From Diphasiastrum complanatum (lineage: Eukaryota > Streptophyta > Lycopodiopsida > Lycopodiales > Lycopodiaceae): 64,000 nucleotides of DNA. How positions within the stretch are numbered: position 1 is the first letter of the stretch; every line of letters begins with the position of its first letter. The notes beneath the pieces are model-generated. The model had not been told where the DNA came from and ran no database searches. It was given only the letters and a program-made list of their open reading frames with translations. Position numbers and translations under genes: made by a program. Where the stretch lies: positions 10,735,988 through 10,799,987 of the forward strand of contig CM055106.1 in the NCBI GenBank assembly GCA_029204225.1, written 5' to 3'. Positions 1 through 10,886 of the stretch are shown one piece after another.

Positions 1-870
1 TGAGGGTATAATCTTAGTGGCAGTAAGATTTTGTCAGATTGATCAGCGTTATGAATTTGTCTTGTAAGCACATGATAGGATATCAGTCTAGTAATATGGA
101 GGATGATAATCTCATTGTGGCGGTGAGGTTTCCTCAGTGTGAGTCTTGTGTCTCACGTGGTCCGCTTGTGTTTCAAGTTGGATGGTGAACAAGTCAAGTT
201 AAGAGTGTGGCAGACTCTTGTTGAGAGCATGGTGTTTGGTTGATACTTTGTGAGTCAAGTGCTTTGACTATGTACTTGAGTGTGAGTTGAGTACATGTAA
301 CAGGCAAAATGCATATGATCTATATGGACACTCCAAAACATGGCTACACATTTTTATTCTGATACTCTTATCACATTTGAGCTTAGATTTGATCTGATTT
401 ATTTATGCAAGCTTCAAATGTGATACTGTAGTAAGTGTACAGTTAGGTTGATACTTAAACCACACTTGAGCTTAAGAGAGAGAGTTAGAAATAATAAGCT
501 CAAAAAGCCAGCCCGGGGGGGATAATGGGATTACATCTGTATATAGCCTAAAATGCCACGTAGAGGCCAATAGTGAATTTCATGCATTTATCTGGTCTAT
601 GCCATGTGGCGCCCCCATGCAAAGGGGACCTTTACTTGTATATGTATCAGTCTCTTTGTAATAAAGATGCTCTTGCTTTGTAAGCTCTTTGTTTTATGTG
701 AGCTCCTCCATCACTCTATTACTTGTGGATGTTGTTCATGGTTTTGATGGTTGGCAATCAATCATCGATTGCATCTCTAATCTACACTCTCCACTATATC
801 AGAATTTTTGCATAGAATGTTAACAAACAGCCCACATTACCTGCAACATAAATCTTCTGAGCAATTATCA
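1..870. other. Non-coding DNA with LTR-like 3' part (about 520-800)
   Basis: No coding region is supported here. Around 513-520 a G-run (cccgggggg) resembles a polypurine tract. It is followed by sequence with LTR-like signals: a TATA-like stretch near 539-546, an AATAAAG polyadenylation-type signal near 660, and T-rich sequence after it. Near 796 'tatcagaa' is a weak match to the start of a tRNA-Met primer binding site. This could be the LTR of a decayed copia element. It does not look like the LTR-like sequence downstream of the copia remnant at 0.9-3.4 kb, so I do not pair them. The assignment is weak. Confidence 0.25.
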
Positions 871-884
871 CCCTCCGAGTAGTC

Positions 885-1960
885 CCAAAATTGTCCTGCT
901 TGGAGATGGCATCCGACACAAAGTAAAAGGCACTGACAGGTTGAAACTTGAACTATAACATGCTACAAAGCCCTGGGAGGAGCTCTATATGTACCCTCAC
1001 TAAAGAGGGACTTGTTGTTAGTGGCACAAGTGGTTGACATGAACATGAAAGTTCTGTTCAACAAGGATGCAAGATCATCAATGACAGGGACCAACAAGCT
1101 GATCATAGAAAACTTCTATGAGGCTCAGATCAAGAAAGAAAGTGAGAATGTTTTACACACCTTGAACAATGAAGATGACATGTGGCACAAAAGAATGTGC
1201 CACACTGAACCTCAAGTCACTCCATGAAATGTGCAGAAAGGAGATCGTGAAAGGACTGAATATCATCGAAGCAGACTCCAGCTTCTATGAGGCCTACATG
1301 AAGGGCAAACGCCATCATCTACCCTTCACCAACAAAGGTTCAGACTCCCTCGTTGGATCAAAATACTTTGTCACGTTAATTGATGACTATAGTCATATGA
1401 TTGTCATCTACTATCTGAAGTTACAATTGGATGTGTTTGACGCATTCATAAGATATGTGGCCTACGCTGAGAGGCACACATGAAAGAAACTGAAAACTCT
1501 CAGAAGTGACAATGGTGGAGAGTACACATGCAATGAATTTTTTGATTTTTGCAAAGCAAACAAAATCACAAGGCAATTGACACCTCCATACATGCTCGAG
1601 CACAACGGAGTGGCTAAAAGCCAAAATAGAACACTTTTGGAAGCAGCTCGATGCATTATGGCACAAGCAAACCTACCCAAATATTTTTGGGTTGAGGCAA
1701 TAGCAACTGCAGGTTACCATCAAAATTGATCAATAACAAAGACGGTAGAAGGAACGATGCCCTATGAAGTTGCAAAACCAGATCTATTACATGTCAGAAT
1801 ATTCGGATGTTCTACCCATGTGCATATTCCAAAAGAAAAATGAGTAAAGCTTGATCACAAGTCTGACAAGGGCATCCTTGTAGGATCTTAACCATAGTCA
1901 CACAACTATCAAATTTACAATCTCAATTCCAAGAAAGTAATTTTGAGAAAGGATGTAATC
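885..1960 (+). pseudogene. copia I protease tail, GAG-pre-integrase and integrase
   Basis: Broken reading frames encode the end of the protease region (LLGDG near 893), a GAG-pre-integrase segment (MWHKRMCH near 1180) and an integrase core. The integrase Asp motifs are visible as LIDDYSHM (about 1377-1400) and RSDNGGEY (about 1502-1525). The block around 1605-1640 reads HNGVAKSQNRT where the family normally has NGVAERKNRT, so the catalytic Glu appears to be lost. In-frame stops occur at about 1728 and 1842. A non-functional remnant. Confidence 0.75.
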
Positions 1961-2289
1961 TTCAATGAAGCTGAGTTTCCAGGTGACCATGACACAAATG
2001 GGTACAAAATCTTCAATATTCAGCCATACTAGATTGAAGAGGGAGTCTCGGATCCTAAACAAAGAGAGGACCAAGAAATGCCTCAACAAAATCAAGAAAA
2101 TGAAAATCAAGCAGGTGATTAGCCTGACATGGTAGAGCAGTAGGCACCAAGGAGATCAAACCGAGATCAAAGGCCATCTCAAATATTGTTGGAAAGCTTG
2201 GAATCCACCCAAGAAGCATCATTTGAACTTCTACGGAGTCACAACCAACCCGAGCTCATATCAAGAAACCATGGACAGCCCCAAACGTA

Positions 2290-3425
2290 GACCAAGTACA
2301 ATCTTGAAGTGAAACAGATAGACGCCAAAACAACCTTCTTAAATGGAGTGTTGAAAATTGAAATATTCATGAGACAGCCTAAAGGTTTTGAGGATGGAGA
2401 ACATTCTAACTAGGGATGCCTTCTAAAGAAGTGCATATACGGTCTTAAGCAGTCAGCCCGTGAATGGTACAAACTGCTAGACGAATTCCTACTGCCTATC
2501 GGATTTAATCCTCTTCTACTAGACTGTAACATGTATATAAAAAGAGTAATGATAAATTCCTAATTGTAATAGATTTTGTTGATGATTCACTGTTGATAGG
2601 TAACAATCTAGAGCTGATTGATGACTTCAAACAACAAATGTCTTCAATTTTTGAAGTTACAGACCTTGGTGATGCCAAGAAGTGTCTCAGAATGGAGATA
2701 GAAAGAGACAGATGGAAAGACACCCTTTGGATCTTGCAAACTGAATATGTCTTGAAAGTGCTGGAGCAATTCAACATAACATAATGCAAAGGAAAAGCGA
2801 CGCCTATGATAAGTGGAGCAATACTCACAAAAAATGACTGTCCCAAAACTGCAGAGGAAGGCAAAACATGGAAGGCATACCGTATCAACAATTGATAGGC
2901 AGCCTCATGTACGTGATAGTACTGACAAGGCCAAACTTGGCCTTTTTCACTTATTCTCTGACCAATTCAACTCAGACCTAGGCATCCCACATTGGAGGAT
3001 GTCTAAACGAATCCTTCAATACTTGAAAGAAATATATAACACGGGTCTGACATTCAGTGTGATCACAACTTCATCCTACACAACTACAACAACGCTAGCT
3101 AGGGCAGCTGCAAAGACAGCGAAAAATCTACTACAAGTGGTTGTTCAATCCTATGTGGAGCAGCAGTAAATTGGATTTGCAAAAAACATACCTTGGTAAC
3201 CGAATCAACCTACGAAGTTGAATACATTACAGCCTCGAGAAACGCAAACGAGATTCAAAGACAAAGCACATTCCTCTGAAATACCACCATATTGGAGATT
3301 TGGTGTCAAAAGGAGAGATGAGCATAAAGCATGTCAGATCAGAGGACATGGTGGCCGATATTCTAATGAAGGCATTGGATAAACCACTTTTCGAGAAACA
3401 TAGAAGCAGCTTGGGAGTAGGCTGA
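2290..3425 (+). pseudogene. copia I reverse transcriptase and RNase H remnant
   Basis: RT motifs include DAKTTFLNGVL (about 2322), IYGLKQSAREWY (about 2437) and FVDDSLLIGNN (about 2576), the last being the YVDD-type catalytic box with Phe in place of Tyr. RT ends in LGDAKKCLRMEI (about 2668). The RNase H region (about 3150-3420) is badly shifted but ends in a typical 'HRSSLGVG' followed by a stop at 3422. Several stops and shifts (for example near 2412, 2563 and 2783) break it. Confidence 0.75.
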
Positions 3426-3448
3426 GAATTGCTCAGTTCAAGAGGGAG

Positions 3449-3960
3449 TGAAGGAAGTGAACATTTGCACTTCTCTGAAGAGAACGTTCAACTTTCTGAC
3501 ACCTGGCACCTGTCAATCAGCTCTCTACATCATGTATGTTCTAAGAAGTCAGAGCCGCAAAAACATAAAAACCAAAGTATAGAACATCTTCTCACAAAGG
3601 TTACCCTATGAGAAAGAGACACTTGTCTCTCTATTGCAACTATTACTATGTTTAGTTTAAGTGTAGTTAAAAGAAATTATTAGAGAGTGATTAAAAGAAA
3701 GATTGAGGGCATGCATAAAAGTAGCCCAAACTCTCTCGTAAACAACATGAGTGGTGAGAGCAGTAGAACGCACTATATTGTTCTCTTTGTTCATAAATGT
3801 AGAGGCAACTTCAGCCTTTTAGGCTTGTATTCATGATGTGATGTTCCCTTTCCTATTTGAGATGCTATAATGTTCTGTCTCTTATTAAAAATAGCCTAGT
3901 TTTATAATTTTCAAAATATTTGTTGAGTGTAGTTGCTAGTAGCCCACAGCGGCAAGCTCG
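3449..3960 (+). repeat. Probable 3' LTR of copia I
   Basis: The stretch begins with TG directly after the purine tract at 3440-3448. It is AT-rich, contains no gene, and carries poly-A-signal-like sequence (attaaaaat near 3884). The 3' boundary is uncertain because no partner LTR and no target duplication could be paired. Confidence 0.4.
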
Positions 3961-4420
3961 TTTTCATTCTTGTGTGCGGGCAGACCAGATCCAAGATAGA
4001 CGCTTAATCACTTCCACATTGAATCTAAAAATCCTTTATGTATCGAATGGCTTCTTCAGCAGCACCTTTAACCCCTTGCCTTTCCTACGATTATGGCCAC
4101 CATCGTCGACTCCATATCTACTTCTGCCATTGTAGTCCTGGTAATCATCAACAACGTCATCATCATCATAAGAACTAGAATCCTGAGCAGGAAACAACTG
4201 GTGCTTGGAGGTCCTGTTTGCCGTCACTGCCTCTGGGGCGGCCGGCCACCTCCAGCAGCGTATTCTCAAGCTCTTGCTCGTCTCTCATGCTAGCTATTGT
4301 GAATTGATGTGCAGTAAAGCTATTTCACTTAGAGCAATAAGGAATTACTACAATAGAAGCCAGCTCTCCTCAGCAATGTCATGTGCCATACCTCTCAATC
4401 CAAGCCAAGCAAGCTAGAAC
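3960..4420. other. Unrecognised segment with short minus-strand Asp-rich reading frame
   Basis: The minus strand of about 4036-4269 reads through 77 codons with a run of Asp residues and a Lys/Arg-rich end, giving a low-complexity acidic-then-basic protein. I do not recognise it. The local base composition is richer in GC than the surrounding sequence, so it may be a captured gene fragment, but no domain or splice structure supports that. Confidence 0.2.
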
Positions 4421-4429
4421 AAGGAGGCA

Positions 4430-4940
4430 ACCACCACACCTTGAAGAGAACCAAAGATGAAGAATAACTGCAAGCTACCACAAAGCTCATATCAAAGTGA
4501 AGCTCAAGAGGAGATGGATTCCATAATAGAGGGTGAGGAGTACATGAATACATGTGATGGGACACATGAGGCCTAGCAAGATCAAGATCCCAAGGCTCAC
4601 ATTCACAAAGGAGGAAGAGGAGATGGAGCTCCTAGTTCTCTCAATTGCAAATGAGCCAAAAGATTCTAAAAGTGATGTCTCTTGCCTACTTATAGACAAG
4701 TCCCCTAACTTAACTAAACATAACTATCTTGAAGGATAGTTAGCCCTTGTTAAGTATTATTTAATCTACATTGGGCCCTTATGGCCTATTATCCTTATTA
4801 ATTACTTTGAAGGGCCTAAAGAGGGAACCACCTTGTTCTTAAGGCTAATAGCTCTTTTTGGGCCTACAAAGCTTACAATGGATATTATATTGCCTTGAAA
4901 GGCATTGATATACTAAAAGTACATGACACTCCCCCTACTT
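4430..4940 (-). repeat. Minus-strand LTR end with polypurine tract (gypsy-like)
   Basis: Read on the minus strand, a purine tract (aagtagggggag, 4929-4940) is followed by TGTCATGTAC at 4928 and downward. This is the arrangement of a polypurine tract followed by the start of a 3' LTR. The short stretch before the tract (4941-4970) could be the end of a pol frame. The other LTR end could not be fixed, so the left boundary is approximate. Likely a fragment of a Ty3/gypsy-type element. Confidence 0.4.
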
Positions 4941-5512
4941 AGACATTTTTGTCCTCAAAAATGAAGACGCTTGTTTGATTAGCTTGATTGCCTCGATTAA
5001 GTAGTTATGATGGAGGATGTGTCATCGTAGAAAAATTACTGCTTCATTACAGATCCAAAGCTGTCGAATTGAATCCATTTTGCTAGCTTCAGACTGTAAT
5101 CCTTGTTCCCATGAAGAAGAAAAGATGGCCGAAGAAGAGATGGATGAAACACCATATTGCTTTTTGACAATCAACTCACAATATCCTCGTTTGTCTGCTT
5201 CTTCGACATCGTAATAAATTGGATGATCTATCCAATTCCTTTGAATTCTTATCGGGTAGAATTGCCATTCATGTAATTTTATATTCCAACATTTTGCAAC
5301 TGAATAGAGTCACCTCGTTGGCTACATCATTACCCAAATCCATGAGCTGTTAGACTTGCCAATCACTTGTAACAAGACACACTAACAGACCTAGATTTCA
5401 TTCTATCCAAGCTCCTGCTCCTCCAGTTTTCTCACGCTTCAGATCTCAACCGGAGGGCCTCTTCGACTCTCAACCGAAGCACCAGCTTCAGATCTTGACT
5501 GAAGGGTCCACT
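4941..5512. other. No gene seen
   Basis: Apart from the end of the LTR-type fragment, I see no coding region or repeat here. From about 5420 the sequence gradually takes on the 'gaccgaag' words of the adjoining minisatellite, so this is probably the leader of the gypsy element whose gag lies at about 6.2 kb. Confidence 0.4.
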
Positions 5513-5670
5513 GAAGTCTTGACCGAAGTGTCCGCTGAAATCTCGACCAAAGTGTTTGTTGAAGTCTCAACCAAAGTGTCCGCTAAAATCTCGACCGAAG
5601 TGTCCGCTAAAATCTCGACCGAAGTGCTCGTTGAAGTCTCGACCGATGTGTCTGCTCAAATCTCGACCAG
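5513..5670 (+). repeat. 24-bp minisatellite, about 6.5 copies
   Basis: Imperfect tandem repeats with a 24-bp period, each like 'gaagtctcgaccgaagtgt' followed by ccgct. The period is a multiple of three, so the array translates as an 8-residue repeat of the type (V/I)STKVS(A/V)(K/E). The array lies in the probable leader of the gypsy gag fragment. It may be a leader repeat and not coding sequence, since no larger open frame joins it to gag. Confidence 0.85.
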
Positions 5671-6179
5671 AGAGATTCGATCAGTTCTCAATTGAAGCAA
5701 TTAGGTCAAAGCTCGACCGGACCATAACTTTTAATCAACACCTCTGATTGCCATTTCGACCAAACCACCATCTTCCCAAAGCCTTAGAGGCTGAAAAAAA
5801 TAGAAAGCCCCTTTTATACTGAGTCTCCACCTTCACTTCCTTCAACACCCTAAAAAATCCAAAAACACCAAAAATCCTAAACACATACCCAACACAAAAA
5901 AGACACAACAATACCCAATGGTCGACAATACAGATCTTGACATCCCAGAAGATTATCCATACAAGATCAGGTCCCCTACAGCTGAAAAAATCAGACATCA
6001 TAGATTCTACCGAATGCGGTCCTAACCCTTTGAGCCATCCACAAACCCATTCGAAGGACAAGAACATGATAGATCCGAGTCCTCGCGAGCCGGAACCCAT
6101 GTTCATGGTGTTGAAACATCCCATGCCAGAACCAACCTTAATGGAGTCTCTGCTACCCACAATGCTCATCATGAGAGAC

Positions 6180-6703
6180 GTACACCCAAGCTAGATCTAC
6201 CAAATTTTGATGGTAGTTCGGACCCTCAACGTTTTTTGCAAATCTTTGAGAATGCATGTGATGTATTTGGCGAAACATCCCCCGATGCTATGGTCCAACT
6301 ATTTTCGATGACCATGATCGCTAAAGCACGTGATTGGTTTTTCAACCTTGATCATGAAGATAAGACAGACTGGTCAATCTTGAAAGAGTCTTTTATCAAG
6401 TGTTTTAAGCCCTTTCGCTTGATCGAGAGTCCTTTTGTCAAATTGAGTAACATCAAGATGGCAAAGGATGAACGTGTACGAGACTATATCGAGCGTTTCA
6501 AACATCTCAAAAGTCAAGTACAAGAACAACCCTCTCAACAGATGCTCATCATCTGGTTTTTAGTCGGCCTTCGAAGATGGATTAGATGCGAGCTTAAATC
6601 CAATGATGAATACAAGAGTCTAAAGTTAGTTATGTCTGATGCCATCAAGGAAGAAGACAAAGGATCAGATGTTGACGAATCCAGAGAAATATACAAATGT
6701 TGA
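6180..6703 (+). pseudogene. Ty3/gypsy gag fragment
   Basis: The frame encodes a Retrotrans_gag-type capsid region: PKLDLPNFDGSSDP (about 6186), then FLQIFENACD, ARDWFFNL (about 6324), DWSILKESFIKCF (about 6370) and YIERFKHLKSQ (about 6485). This resembles gag of plant non-chromovirus gypsy elements. It stops at 6701-6703, and the helicase of the Helitron reads from the other strand right up to this point, so gag is truncated at the junction. No zinc knuckle or pol follows. Confidence 0.7.
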
Positions 6704-6704
6704 A

Positions 6705-7375
6705 ATGTGACATATTGAGCATAGACTTTCTGTTCGATGTTTGCATATTACTGGCAACTGCGCATGATCACCGACTAATAATAAAATATAATTTTTAAAA
6801 GGCGCATTGCATGGGGTGGATTTTATTTGATTTATTTGATGCACAACAAGACGCAATGTCTGTGCGGTCATCATGGACATCTCATCGATAATGATATATT
6901 CAGCAGCAAGTATTGTTCGAATACGTATGTCAGTCGGCATTAAATTTTGTACGTCTAAGCCATTGATAGGGATGGAAAACATGTTGTGCATTGTTATTGC
7001 ACGTTTGCTAAGTCTTGATGCAGCGGCACTAGTAGTAGCACAAAGCAGCACAAATCTGTTCATTTCATCAAGTGAGTACGCTAGATACTTTATGAAATGT
7101 GTTTTTCCACTTCCAAGTGTACCCGAAAGCACAAAAATACCTAAAGTTTTTGATATCAAAAGTGAATAGATATTTTCTTGTTCCATTGTCAATGAGGTAT
7201 TTCCAAAAGATTCAAATTCGTGTACAATACCCAATGCATCCTTGGTATCTTTTGCCAAAGATGTCACATTGTCATCTACTTGTTCAGATACAACTTGAAA
7301 TAGAGGGTCATACAAAAAAGATTTGTGTTGCAATAGAATGTTCATGATCTGTTGGCGCTGCTCATCTTGAAGCAT
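6705..7375 (-). pseudogene. Helitron PIF1-type helicase, C-terminally truncated
   Basis: An open frame of about 220 codons encodes the N-terminal half of a PIF1/RecD-type helicase. Walker A is GTLGSGKTHF, Walker B is IIIDEMSMM and motif III is GDHAQLPVI. After 'CSICHIS' the similarity stops at about 6712, and the remaining codons overlap the opposite-strand gypsy gag. Helicase motifs IV to VI are therefore absent, so the enzyme cannot unwind DNA. Confidence 0.85.
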
Positions 7376-7423
7376 CTGTTTATTTGTATAATCCTCAATA
7401 TCGCATTCAATATCTTTTTCACT

Positions 7424-8181
7424 TCACATGATATCACACAGTATGCATTCCGTGAAGTAAGATCCATCTCTGTTGGTGGAGCTCAGAAGCTCTCTTTCTT
7501 TTCGGAATTCACATTTTTCCAACAATATATTAAAAAAAAATCCTTCAGTTTGATATGTTGGATGATAATTTGTGAATCTGACTATTCTATTGTTTTTGTA
7601 TAGGTAGTATCCTAGCTGATCAATATATAGATCTTTTTGAAGAGATCTTTTCTTTTTGGTCACAACAAATTGATGCCAATAGTTACAAAGTATAATGTTT
7701 TCGAGGACTTCAGGTCTATACGTGTAGATATCAATTGGATGCAATAGAATTGTGTTGTTAAAACTAACAAATTTGCGATGCAATTCTGGTGGTGAACTAT
7801 GAATGTATTGGATCGCTTCATATATATATATATCTATATATATATATAGCCATGAGAGAGAAGAAGTAGGCGTGACATTAGGTGTGATGAGTAGGTTATA
7901 GGCATTCTCTTGATGATAGGGATTTGCAAACACATGAAACTAATTTCTGGTAATGATATCGGTTTTGTCAAAACATAACTAGATATCAATTTCAACACAT
8001 TTTCGTTTGAATGATTCAATCCTATTCTTTTGGCATCAGTAGCATTGAGATTCAATGATCCTATAGGTTCTGATTTCATCGCATATTTAAAAACATAGTA
8101 TGACCAACCCGTATTTGTGATTCGTTGTAGATTCATTTGTGGTTGCCATAACAAGAGCATTGTTGGGTGATAGGGTACCAC
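7424..8181 (-). pseudogene. Helitron Rep C-terminal part with two-tyrosine block and linker
   Basis: Two overlapping frames encode the end of the Rep domain and the Rep-helicase linker. In the right part, SYYVFKYAMK (about 8070-8100) matches the Y2-type catalytic block of Helitron Rep, which supplies the nucleophilic tyrosines for strand cleavage. The left part has the conserved linker wording YTYRPEVLENIILCNYWHQF. An AT microsatellite at about 7818-7849 lies inside the coding region and probably marks decay or slippage. Confidence 0.7.
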
Positions 8182-8340
8182 ATTTCGATCTTCGTACCTT
8201 GGCCAAAAATATTTCCATCATTCAATTTTGGTGTCTAACTCGGTGCAAGATAGACATGGGTCAAATGGAAATCCATATTTACAAATTTTTGCAGTTTTGG
8301 GACTACTTTTTATTGTGCATGAGGATCGGCAATGGTGTAT

Positions 8341-9291
8341 CTATTTTCGCACAACAAGCTCGTATAGCTGTTTTTGAGGTGGGTTCAATGGAATCTCAAA
8401 TTTTTTGTTGTGTGCTTTGTATTTGGCAGGAATAAATGCGCTGATTTCATTTCCAATTCTTGTTACATCTTTTTTTTTCACCCATAACATGATGTGCGCA
8501 TGCACAGAACCCCTATTTTGGAATTCATAGCACAACATGTAATGTTTGACATGGCCTAGAATTGCCTTTTTGGAAAGAATGAATGTTTTCATGAACATGT
8601 CTAGTTTCTTAATGAAAAGCATCGAACATTCAATTGGGCAATTTCTCCAATCAAAATTCTTATTGTATTTTCTCACAAGTTCTTCTATTTTTGCAATTTC
8701 CACCCATCGTAGCTCAGTACTTTCATCGCTTGTCAATGTTAGAAAGAAATATGGCAAGCCCCAATATCTGACCATGGCTAGCAAGTCCTTGAAATTCTGT
8801 CTATGCCATGATGGTGTTCCAGGGATCTCACGTGGCAAAGTGAATTTCAAAACGTTTTTGAAAATCTCTTCCTCATTTGCATGTGGATGTTTTGTGACAA
8901 AATCAATTATGTCTTTTTGCAACACAATAGATGGCACTTTTGTTGTGATCAAAATTGCTTGTCTTATTTGATACATGACAAGTAAATATGGTGGGAATAA
9001 TGTAAATGGCGAGAATAGTGTGGCGACTCTCATTTTTATGTAATCTATATAACGTATTTTGCCATCATGATACCCATGTCCAAATGGAAACAAGAATGGA
9101 AAGATTGCATTTTTTAAAGTGACAAAATTTTTTCCCCCATGCATGAATGGCAAGCCAGACATGTTAGCTTTGAATAATGATGTCTCATTTTTTTCATGCG
9201 TTGAATTCCTTATTTGTAAATTTGAATATGTATATATGTCATTTTTTTGAATGTCACGTGCTTTGCTACAAGGCGTTATGTCCTTTAGCAA
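8341..9291 (-). pseudogene. Helitron Rep domain (HUH endonuclease)
   Basis: A 316-codon open frame encodes the Helitron_like_N and Rep regions. Recognisable blocks are FPFLFPFGHGYHD, PREIPGTPSWHRQNFKDLLAM (shortened here), FFLTLTSDES and the HUH motif in RGSVHAHIMLW, with both metal-binding His present. The frame ends inside the region following the HUH motif, and the two-tyrosine block lies in a different frame to the left, so at least one shift separates them. It acts in the family by nicking and joining single strands in rolling-circle transposition. Confidence 0.85.
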
Positions 9292-9362
9292 TATGAACGT
9301 TCGAATGGATCACTTTGCATGTTTTGAAATCTATCCATTTCTGTGTCCAACATTTTTTCAAT

Positions 9363-9566
9363 TCATGCTAACGATACGAATGGCAAGCTCTGAGTCTGAG
9401 AGCCATATTCATATAAACTCAAAAATGTTTGCAAGATTGGATTATGCAAAACATTCTGCTCTAAAACATTTTGTATCTCGACTGTGTCATGATTCTTATC
9501 GCATCTGTTCAAATTGCAAGCAATAAGATTGTCAAATAATGATCTCTTTTCAATGCGCCCTATCAC
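9363..9566 (-). pseudogene. Helitron N-terminal fragment
   Basis: The frame contains NVLHNPILQTFLSLYEYGS, which resembles the block upstream of the Rep domain in Helitron proteins (NP.vqtFr.l). It is separated from the Rep frame by stops at about 9292-9360. The protein start and the 5' TC terminus of the element were not identified. Confidence 0.5.
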
Positions 9567-9592
9567 AAACGAGTTAACGCGTAGCGTGACAT

Positions 9593-9613
9593 CCTAAACC
9601 CTAAACCCTAAAC
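9593..9613 (+). repeat. Short interstitial telomere-type repeat, three units of CCCTAAA
   Basis: The bases read CCTAAA, CCCTAAA, CCCTAAA, C, three near-perfect units of the plant telomere repeat. They sit exactly where Helitron-side DNA ends and chloroplast-derived DNA begins. Confidence 0.85.
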
Positions 9614-9703
9614 TGAAGTTTCTCTCCAAAAGCCATCGAGGAGCCGTATGACGCTAAGTCTGATGTGCAGTTTTGGAAACATCGACCATAATTATCTAAC
9701 AGC
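9614..9703 (+). other. ndhA: 3' end of the ndhA group II intron (domains V and VI)
   Basis: The segment gagccgtatgacgctaag and its partner near 9665-9680 match the hairpin of group II intron domain V as found in plastid introns. They are followed by a short domain VI-like stretch and the intron end directly before ndhA exon 2. The catalytic AGC-type triad position is present as 'agccg'. The rest of the intron and exon 1 are missing, so the insertion begins inside the intron. Confidence 0.65.
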
Positions 9704-10268
9704 TTGAGTCCAGTTGCTATAGTTGAAGCACAATCCAAATATGGTTTTTGGGGATGGAATTTATGGCATCAACCCATAGGTTTCGCAGCTTTCTTCATTT
9801 CCTCCCTAGCAGAATGTGAAAGATTGCCTTTCGACTTAATAGAGGCAGAAGAGGAATTGGTTGCCAGTTATCAGACCAAGTATTGGAGTTGGTTGCAAGT
9901 TATCGGACCGTGTATTCAGGTATTACATTTGACTCAGTCCATGTTGTTTCATAACAAAACTTACTAAGTTCTTATCTGTAACGGTTCTTTAGTCGAGTAG
10001 ATGGAATCTTCCCCTCCCATTCCTACTAAATTTTGATTAATTGGGATGGAATTTAACTAATGAAACTAGTGGGGTTTTTATTATCACAATAGAAAACATA
10101 ATTACATTAGCAAAAGCTTATTTATTTTTGTTTATTTATATGGCAATGAGATGGACTCTACCCAGAGTTAGAATGGATCAATTGCTAGATCTTGGTTGGA
10201 AATTCCTCTTGCCCATTCCTTTGGGTAATCTATTACTAACAGCTTCTTTTGAACTTTTTGTACTATGA
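9704..10268 (+). pseudogene. ndhA: ndhA exon 2 (NDH complex membrane subunit), decayed
   Basis: The product in plastids is subunit A of the thylakoid NADH dehydrogenase-like complex. Exon 2 is recognised from [20 protein letters not shown] at its start and from [19 protein letters not shown] and [16 protein letters not shown] at its end. The middle part is broken by several single-base shifts (about 9890-10060). A 33-bp in-frame tandem duplication encoding ELVASYQT-type residues lies at 9853-9918. The gene cannot be functional here. Confidence 0.9.
9853..9918 (+). repeat. 33-bp tandem duplication inside the ndhA pseudogene
   Basis: The segment starting gaattggttgccagttatca at 9853 is repeated from 9886 as gagttggttgcaagttatcg. 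Both copies correspond to the same single ndhA segment (E-L-V-A-S-Y-x-T). The copies differ at several positions, so the duplication is not recent. Confidence 0.8.
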
Positions 10269-10361
10269 AATATTCATTAAAATAAACTCTTATAAATGTA
10301 CAAATTGATTCAATTTGTAAGTCGAAGGACACAAACCAAATAATTCATTCGGATATTTAAT

Positions 10362-10886
10362 ATGTTTTGTATGGTCAGGGGACTCCAAATCTATGCTAAA
10401 CAAGCAATACAAGCTACAAAATACATTGGTCAGAGTTTCATGGTGACCCTGGATCACATGGATCATTTGCCCATTACCATTCAATATCCTTATAGAAAAT
10501 TAGCTTCATTAGAGCGATTTCGCGGACGTATTCACTTCGAATTCCAAAAATGTATTGCTTGTGAAGTATGCATTCATGTATGTCCAATTACTTTACCTGT
10601 TGTTGATTGGAAATTTGAGACAAACATAAGAAAGAAGCAATTAAAAAGTTATAGTATTGATTTTGAAGTTTACATATTCTGCAGAAACTGCATCGAGTAC
10701 TGCACTACCAATGGTTTGTCAACGACCGAGAAATACGAACTTTCAACTCATGAGCACAATGGATTGAATCATGACCAGATTGGGCTAGGATGTTTTTCCA
10801 CACCATTGATTGAAGATTCTACAGTTAGAGCTATTTCGAGATTAACGCAATTATCCAGAGAAATTTTGGATGGATATTATGATTAA
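10362..10886 (+). pseudogene. ndhI: ndhI (NDH complex iron-sulphur subunit), frame open but cluster ligands lost
   Basis: A full-length 174-codon frame is open. NdhI normally carries two 4Fe-4S clusters. The first ligand set is present as [13 protein letters not shown]. In the second, the family sequence CxxCxxCxxxCP reads [12 protein letters not shown], so the first Cys is Tyr and the CP is CT. This makes loss of function likely although no stop has formed. Start chosen at the Met before the conserved QAIQA segment. Confidence 0.9.

Larger units (their letters stand above)
885..3960 (+). mobile_element. Decayed Ty1/copia retrotransposon (copia I)
   Basis: Remains of a copia polyprotein run in the order protease tail, GAG-pre-integrase, integrase, reverse transcriptase, RNase H, which is the Ty1/copia order. 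There is no gag. The reading frame is broken by many stops and shifts, so the element is dead. A purine tract (aagagggag, about 3440-3448) follows the RNase H end and is followed by TG at 3449, the likely start of the 3' LTR. The matching 5' LTR was not found, so the 5' end is probably deleted. Confidence 0.8.
6705..9566 (-). mobile_element. Truncated, decayed Helitron (Rep/helicase) on the minus strand
   Basis: Reading right to left, the minus strand encodes a Helitron-like N-terminal segment, a rolling-circle Rep domain with an HUH motif, a two-tyrosine block, a linker and a PIF1-type helicase. This domain order is diagnostic of autonomous Helitrons. The frame is broken at several points. 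The helicase ends after motif III, so the 3' end, with its hairpin and CTRR terminus, is missing. The left edge abuts a gypsy gag fragment. Confidence 0.85.

Noticed and set aside
9593-9613. Chromosome end
   Set aside because: Only three telomere-type units with unrelated sequence on both sides; interstitial, not terminal.
10362-10886. ndhI as a functional gene
   Set aside because: The frame is open, but a cluster Cys is Tyr, and all neighbouring plastid genes are broken, so the whole block is a nuclear relic.
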